10,675 bases of DNA from Flavobacteriales bacterium UBA1112 (GTDB lineage: Bacteria; Bacteroidota; Bacteroidia; Flavobacteriales_D; Sanyastnellaceae), in NCBI GenBank assembly GCA_002313415.1, contig DCBH01000039.1, positions 8,200-18,874 on the forward strand, read 5' to 3'. The number at the start of each line of letters is the position of its first letter. Positions within the stretch are counted from its first letter, which is position 1. Below are positions 6,571 to 10,675 of the stretch, in pieces. The position numbers were made by a program, and so were the translations under genes. A model generated the notes under the pieces. It worked only from the letters and a program-made list of their open reading frames with translations, had not been told where the DNA came from and did no database searches.

Positions 6571-8352
6571 TCAATCAAGACTTGTGGCCTTAAGCCACTT
6601 CCGATAGGCGTTGAAAAGCCTTGATCTGGAGACAAATCCCACGTAACGTCCTCCCTCCACGACCGGCAAATTCCAGGCGCCACAATTCTCAAATTTGGCC
6701 ATGACGTCATCCATTTTGTCCTCCCATTCCACTTCGGCAAGCGGCATTGTCATCAAATCCACAACCCGCAACGTCAGGTATTGACTTTGGTCGAACATCA
6801 CTTGACGGATGTCTTGGAGATCTACGATACCCAACAAACGCCCCTCAGCATCCACGACGGGGTGCAAATTTCGCTGGCTTTGAGCCACCACCTCCACGAG
6901 TTGACCGAGATTCCAATGCGCCTGAACAGGGAGGAAATCTTGCTCCAATTCTTCCTTGAGGTTCATCAACGTCAACACCGCTTGATCTTTGTCATGCGTC
7001 AACAACTCACCACGCTCCGCCAATTCACGCGTGTATATGCTGTGACGTTTAAGCGCCCTAGATGTTGTAAACGAAATCGCGGAAGTCAACATCAGCGGGA
7101 CAAACAAACCATACCCACCACTTAGCTCAGTAGCCAAGAAAATGGCCGTCAATGGTGCGTGTAAAACTCCAGCCATCATTCCACATAACCCTGCAAGCAC
7201 AGAATTGCCAATGGGCATGGTCGTCGGGTCAACAAAATCATTGATCCCCAGGGCAAAGGCAAACCCCACCAAGGCACCACTAAACAATGCAGGAGCAAAA
7301 ATTCCAGCCACACCCCCTGCACCCACCGTGAATCCCGTCAACATCGGCTTTAGACACGCCGCCAAAACCAACCATCCAATCAAGCTCGGCAGAGCAAGTG
7401 ACCCTTCATGCATCCACACGTCCTGAATCAGCACGTCAGAGTATCCCAAAAAAAGTTGGTTGATCACCTCGTATCCCTCGCCAAAAAGAGGAGGAAACAA
7501 GGCTACGGATGCACCAATCAATGCCCCCGCGATGACCATGCGCGTCCGCGCGTTGGCAAACCGCATGATGCTCAATTGACTTACGAGATACAGCTTAGAA
7601 AAAATCACAGAGCCCAAACCCGTCACCACACCCATGGCGATGTACCAAGGAAGGCGTGAGGCCTGAAATGCCGCCAATGTGGGAACTGTCAGGATGTCTT
7701 CGCCCTCGAAAAACACAAAAGCAGTCAACAAAGAGGCCAATGAGGCCAACAAAATGGGGACCAAACTCGAGGCTGTCAAATCAATCATGATGACTTCCAC
7801 TGCAAAAACAATTGCTGCAACCGGCGCCTTGAACATCGCTGCAAGTGACCCTGCAGCAGCACATCCGATGAGCAAGAGCCTGCGACGAAAATGTCTTCGT
7901 GTCTGGGAGGCAACCTCTGAACCCATTGCCGCACCCGCTTGCATGGCAGGAGCCTCGAGTCCTCCTGACCCTCCAAAACCGACAGACAGGACACTCGTGA
8001 TGACAGGTGCAAACATCCACGTACGCTTGACGCGGCCTCTTCTGGTTGAAATGGCATGAAGCGTGGAAGGAATCCCAGGACCTGGATGGTCCCCTCCCAA
8101 GACATACTTCACAACATACGCTGTAGCCGCCAAACCCAAAATGGGTCCCAAAGCCAAAAACCACGATCCCCCCACCCAAGACTGGATGGCAAATATGACG
8201 CTCCGCAGGCCACCAACACTCTGTTTCATGACCACGGCAAGCAATCCAGAAGCTGTTCCGACAAGAACTGCCCAGAGCAACAGTCCGCGATCTGAGCGCA
8301 TCCAAGACCAACCAGCGCGAATGCCTTCACGCAACATCTCCCTCACATTCAT
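6571..8352 (-). CDS. ClC-family chloride channel/transporter with C-terminal CBS pair
   Basis: The 593-residue protein has a complete ClC membrane domain (about 25-435) and two CBS domains (about 470-520 and 527-586). Filter and gating motifs are GPGIP (91-95), GLEAP with the gating glutamate E133 (131-135), GIFAP (350-354), and Y440 near the end of the membrane part, the likely match of the central Tyr. The anion passes the inner membrane; the CBS pair usually senses adenine nucleotides. Compared with E. coli ClC, the Ser of GSGIP is Pro here. Aligning AAAG...APVAAIVFAVEV with the E. coli helix puts E186 at E202 and V187 at the internal proton glutamate E203, which is a Val in animal ClC channels. 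This suggests channel-like or altered proton coupling. The start overlaps the phosphatase stop as ATGA (8349-8352), so expression is coupled to signalling genes. Confidence 0.93.
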   Translation of the reverse strand: MNVREMLREGIRAGWSWMRSDRGLLLWAVLVGTASGLLAVVMKQSVGGLRSVIFAIQSWVGGSWFLALGPILGLAATAYVVKYVLGGDHPGPGIPSTLHAISTRRGRVKRTWMFAPVITSVLSVGFGGSGGLEAPAMQAGAAMGSEVASQTRRHFRRRLLLIGCAAAGSLAAMFKAPVAAIVFAVEVIMIDLTASSLVPILLASLASLLTAFVFFEGEDILTVPTLAAFQASRLPWYIAMGVVTGLGSVIFSKLYLVSQLSIMRFANARTRMVIAGALIGASVALFPPLFGEGYEVINQLFLGYSDVLIQDVWMHEGSLALPSLIGWLVLAACLKPMLTGFTVGAGGVAGIFAPALFSGALVGFAFALGINDFVDPTTMPIGNSVLAGLCGMMAGVLHAPLTAIFLATELSGGYGLFVPLMLTSAISFTTSRALKRHSIYTRELAERGELLTHDKDQAVLTLMNLKEELEQDFLPVQAHWNLGQLVEVVAQSQRNLHPVVDAEGRLLGIVDLQDIRQVMFDQSQYLTLRVVDLMTMPLAEVEWEDKMDDVMAKFENCGAWNLPVVEGGRYVGFVSRSRLFNAYRKWLKATSLD

Positions 8353-10187
8353 GGAACCCTTATGCTCACCACGAGCACATCGTCGACCTGCTCCTCATCT
8401 CCTCTCCAATCTTGAAATCGCGCTTTCAAATGCGCCTCGTGTTCCTGCACAGGCAGCGATGACGTTTCCACCAAAAGTTCTCTAAACCGACGTCGCATGA
8501 ATTTTTTGCCCCTCGGTCCCCCAAATTGATCTACAAAACCATCAGTCGCGAGAAACAATGTGTCTCCCGATTGGATGTCAATGGTTTGAACTTGATAGTT
8601 CTTGGTGCCAGGCTCGAAGGAACAAATGGCGTATTTGTCTGCCTTGAACTCAATCAAGCCTCCTTCACGCACCAAATACAGGGGGTTGTTGGCCCCTGCG
8701 TACTCCACCTTCATGAGCTCCCAATTGATGGCGACCATGGCCAAATCCATTCCGTCTTGCCCGCCGACATAATCGACACCTGCCCTCGTCTCTGTAGCCA
8801 AGGCCAAATCTCGAAGTACATCCGTCGGAATACTCGCCTCTGCCCTGACATCTTTTCGCAGAAGCATTAAAACATGCTCATTCAATTTGTCAAGGACTTT
8901 GTGCGGTTCGGTGTAAACCTTGGTGACCCTGTCCAGGGCATTGTGACCAACCAAACTCAAAAATGCGCCAGGGACGCCGTGTCCAGTGCAGTCAATGGCA
9001 GCAAACATTCGGCGACTGCCCACAGATTTGAACCAGTAAAAATCTCCTGAAACCACATCTCGCGGCTGGTAAAACACGGCAGAATCGAAGATGACTTCTC
9101 GTCGTTCCTGCTCCGATGGCAGGATGGCTTGCTGAATCCTTAAGGCATAGGAAATGCTATCTTGAAGATCCCCCAGAATTTCTTCAGCTCTGGCTTTTTG
9201 TTGAGCCAATTCCTCAGTTCTCGCCACCACCTTCCCCTCCAATTCCCGCTCATTTTCTGCCAAGGACGACCGCATCTGCAGCAGCGATTTTCCAAGGGTA
9301 TCTTCGTCGCTGAGCGGTTCATAAGGTGTTTCAAAATCCCCGCCGCCCACTTCCTGGGAGAACTTCTGGGTTCGAGCAAGACCTTCCGCCAAGCGATTTA
9401 CAGCAGTGGCCATGTCGCCAATTTCGTCAGGTGTCACTCGAACGTCTCGTGAGGGTAAAACCCCGCGCCCCATGTGCAACAACGCCCGCTTCAACTCCTT
9501 GACCGGTTGCACAATGCTTCGGGTCACAATGATTCCAAGCGCGATGCCTAAAATCACGACAATCCACGCTACGCGGCCCGCGTACATTGTCAATTCAGCG
9601 CCGAGTTCTTCCATGCGAGCCGTGCGGTCGCGCAGAGCCGCATTTTGTCCTGCGGTCAAGGCCGCTAGTCGATTTTGAACACGGCTTGAAAAAACTTCGA
9701 GCTGGGCCCCAGATTCGGCGTATTCTTTCGCCTTGAATTTGGCCTCGTAATTTTGATAGCTCTTCCAATCAGGCAACAAACGCATGATTTCTGAATACAG
9801 AACCAGCAAGGCGTCAGTTTCCAATCGCAAGGTGTCGAGGTGTGCCCTTGCACGAGGTGTCCAAGCCAACTCAAGTTCATCCAATCCTTGCAGATGATTG
9901 GGAAAAGACGTGTTGACCAATTTCCTGAGCAGCACCTTCTTATCGACGTCAGCTCGACTTTGTTCCTCAATCCAATTGTTGATGTAGACCAAAGAAGAGG
10001 CCAACGTTTGGTCCATGTCTTCGAGGGCTTCTAAACTCGGTACCAACGCGGAATCGACTTCCTCAGCAAGTTCGCTGCTCTGAGTCAGCGTAAGGCGCGT
10101 AAAAACAAACAAAACGGCCACAGCCAAAATGAATACTCCGAAGCCCAGTCCCATACGCCATGCAATGTTCCACCGGAGCTTCTTCAT
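8349..10187 (-). CDS. Membrane serine phosphatase, HAMP plus SpoIIE/RsbU-type PP2C domain
   Basis: The 612-residue protein has TM1 (about 13-31), an unrecognised helical sensor region outside the membrane (about 32-203), TM2 (about 204-222), and a HAMP domain (about 223-275). A second HAMP-like segment with GGGDFETPYEPLSDEDTLG (281-299) follows, then a coiled coil (about 310-348) and a C-terminal SpoIIE-type PP2C phosphatase (about 365-610). Metal-site aspartates sit in RDVVSGDFYW (D377, D382), AAIDCTGHGVPGAFLS (D399), LATDG (D549) and QVDDVLVV (D602/D603), so the enzyme should be active. Such enzymes dephosphorylate Ser/Thr on anti-sigma-factor antagonists or other partners in response to an outside signal. 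No anti-sigma or antagonist gene lies nearby within the window. Its ATG overlaps the TPR gene stop (10184-10187) and its stop overlaps the ClC start, forming one coupled operon. Confidence 0.93.
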   Translation of the reverse strand: MKKLRWNIAWRMGLGFGVFILAVAVLFVFTRLTLTQSSELAEEVDSALVPSLEALEDMDQTLASSLVYINNWIEEQSRADVDKKVLLRKLVNTSFPNHLQGLDELELAWTPRARAHLDTLRLETDALLVLYSEIMRLLPDWKSYQNYEAKFKAKEYAESGAQLEVFSSRVQNRLAALTAGQNAALRDRTARMEELGAELTMYAGRVAWIVVILGIALGIIVTRSIVQPVKELKRALLHMGRGVLPSRDVRVTPDEIGDMATAVNRLAEGLARTQKFSQEVGGGDFETPYEPLSDEDTLGKSLLQMRSSLAENERELEGKVVARTEELAQQKARAEEILGDLQDSISYALRIQQAILPSEQERREVIFDSAVFYQPRDVVSGDFYWFKSVGSRRMFAAIDCTGHGVPGAFLSLVGHNALDRVTKVYTEPHKVLDKLNEHVLMLLRKDVRAEASIPTDVLRDLALATETRAGVDYVGGQDGMDLAMVAINWELMKVEYAGANNPLYLVREGGLIEFKADKYAICSFEPGTKNYQVQTIDIQSGDTLFLATDGFVDQFGGPRGKKFMRRRFRELLVETSSLPVQEHEAHLKARFQDWRGDEEQVDDVLVVSIRVP

Positions 10188-10675
10188 CGCATCAATGCCT
10201 TTTCAAGTTGAAGGCGATAGGCTTCTTCTTGCTCTGAATGAAAAAGTGCGTGATGCACAATCATCAACCCGCGCAACGTTTCAGGACGATTGGGCTGATG
10301 CATGTCCGCCTTCTCAAACCAAGGCAATGCACGCTCAAACAAGGCTCGGCTCGATTCGTTGATTGATAAAATTTCTGGGAGTGTGGTGTTCTCATCCATG
10401 GCTGTGATTTGGGCCACTCCGCGATTGTATATGTTGACTGCGAGGTTGTATGCTGCAGTCATGTCCATTGGAGATAAGGCGAGAGCCTGCTTGTATTGAT
10501 CAACGATTCCTTCAAAATGGTCATGGTCACCTGTGACTTCAAACCACTGTCTGTATGCAATCGCCAAATTTTTATGAATCTCCGTCCGCTCCTCTATGGC
10601 ATCCAGATTGGGATCCAAAAACGTTGCCACCTCTTCATGAGCTTCGAACAATTCGAAAATCAGGGCCTCTTGACC
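10184..10675 (-). CDS. C-terminal part of a tetratricopeptide (TPR) repeat protein
   Basis: The frame is open to the window edge, so the gene starts outside; the in-frame TTG at 10651 is not a credible start. The visible 163 residues are helical, with TPR-like pairs: a NLAIAYRQWFEVTGD / VDQYKQALALSP unit, TAAYNLAVNIYNRGVAQI, and ALPWFEKADMHQPNRPETLRGL / VHHALF. TPR proteins act as protein-binding scaffolds. A signal peptide cannot be judged because the N-terminus is missing. The stop overlaps the phosphatase ATG by four bases, so the TPR protein is probably made together with the phosphatase and may bind it or its target; that is inference. The family resembles Bacteroidota TPR proteins in which the repeats are interrupted by a loop (here TAMDENTTLPE). 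Confidence 0.75.
   Translation of the reverse strand, partial: GQEALIFELFEAHEEVATFLDPNLDAIEERTEIHKNLAIAYRQWFEVTGDHDHFEGIVDQYKQALALSPMDMTAAYNLAVNIYNRGVAQITAMDENTTLPEILSINESSRALFERALPWFEKADMHQPNRPETLRGLMIVHHALFHSEQEEAYRLQLEKALMR

Noticed and set aside
7781..8311. Long open frame of 176 codons on the minus strand inside the ClC gene
   Set aside because: It is the same strand in another frame, Cys/His/Arg-rich with no domain, while the ClC frame has full family motifs.

Overview
The window reads as a gene-dense chromosomal segment of a member of the Bacteroidota. Evidence: a secreted protein with a type IX secretion (T9SS) sorting domain, a small anchored protein of a form I associate with Flavobacteriia-like genomes, weak ribosome binding sites, and short upstream elements resembling the Bacteroidota -7 box (TAnnTTTG, seen here as TAnnTTCG). 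Base composition looks close to 50% GC by eye. I cannot name genus or species. There are no RNA genes, insertion sequences, CRISPR arrays or recombination sites. Gaps between genes are at most about 65 bases.

Layout. (1) 1-3636, plus strand: the C-terminal part of a multi-membrane envelope protein, a GtrB/DPM-like membrane-anchored family 2 glycosyltransferase, and a T9SS-exported beta-rich protein. Each is joined to the next by a 4-base ATGA overlap. (2) 3684-4049, minus strand: a small membrane-anchored protein, convergent with region 1. (3) 4114-6569, plus strand: an ABC ATPase and its FtsX-type permease (ATGA overlap), then a DUF3299-like envelope protein with a CxxC motif. This resembles a proteobacterial ABC/DUF3299 cluster that I recall as zinc-linked. 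(4) 10675-6571, minus strand: the C-terminal part of a TPR protein, a membrane SpoIIE/RsbU-type serine phosphatase, and a ClC chloride channel/transporter with a CBS pair, again chained by ATGA overlaps.

Working together: region 1 is likely an envelope glycan/export operon. Region 3 is probably a mechanotransmission-type ABC system plus an envelope partner, perhaps for metal or lipid/protein handling. Region 4 couples a signalling phosphatase to an anion channel, which is an unusual pairing. The most interesting points are the ClC filter (GPGIP with Val at the internal proton-glutamate site), the phosphatase-ClC operon, the ABC/DUF3299 module in a Bacteroidota background, a shared palindrome in the 64-base divergent promoter region, and the recurring TAnnTTCG element before every gene that is not translationally coupled.
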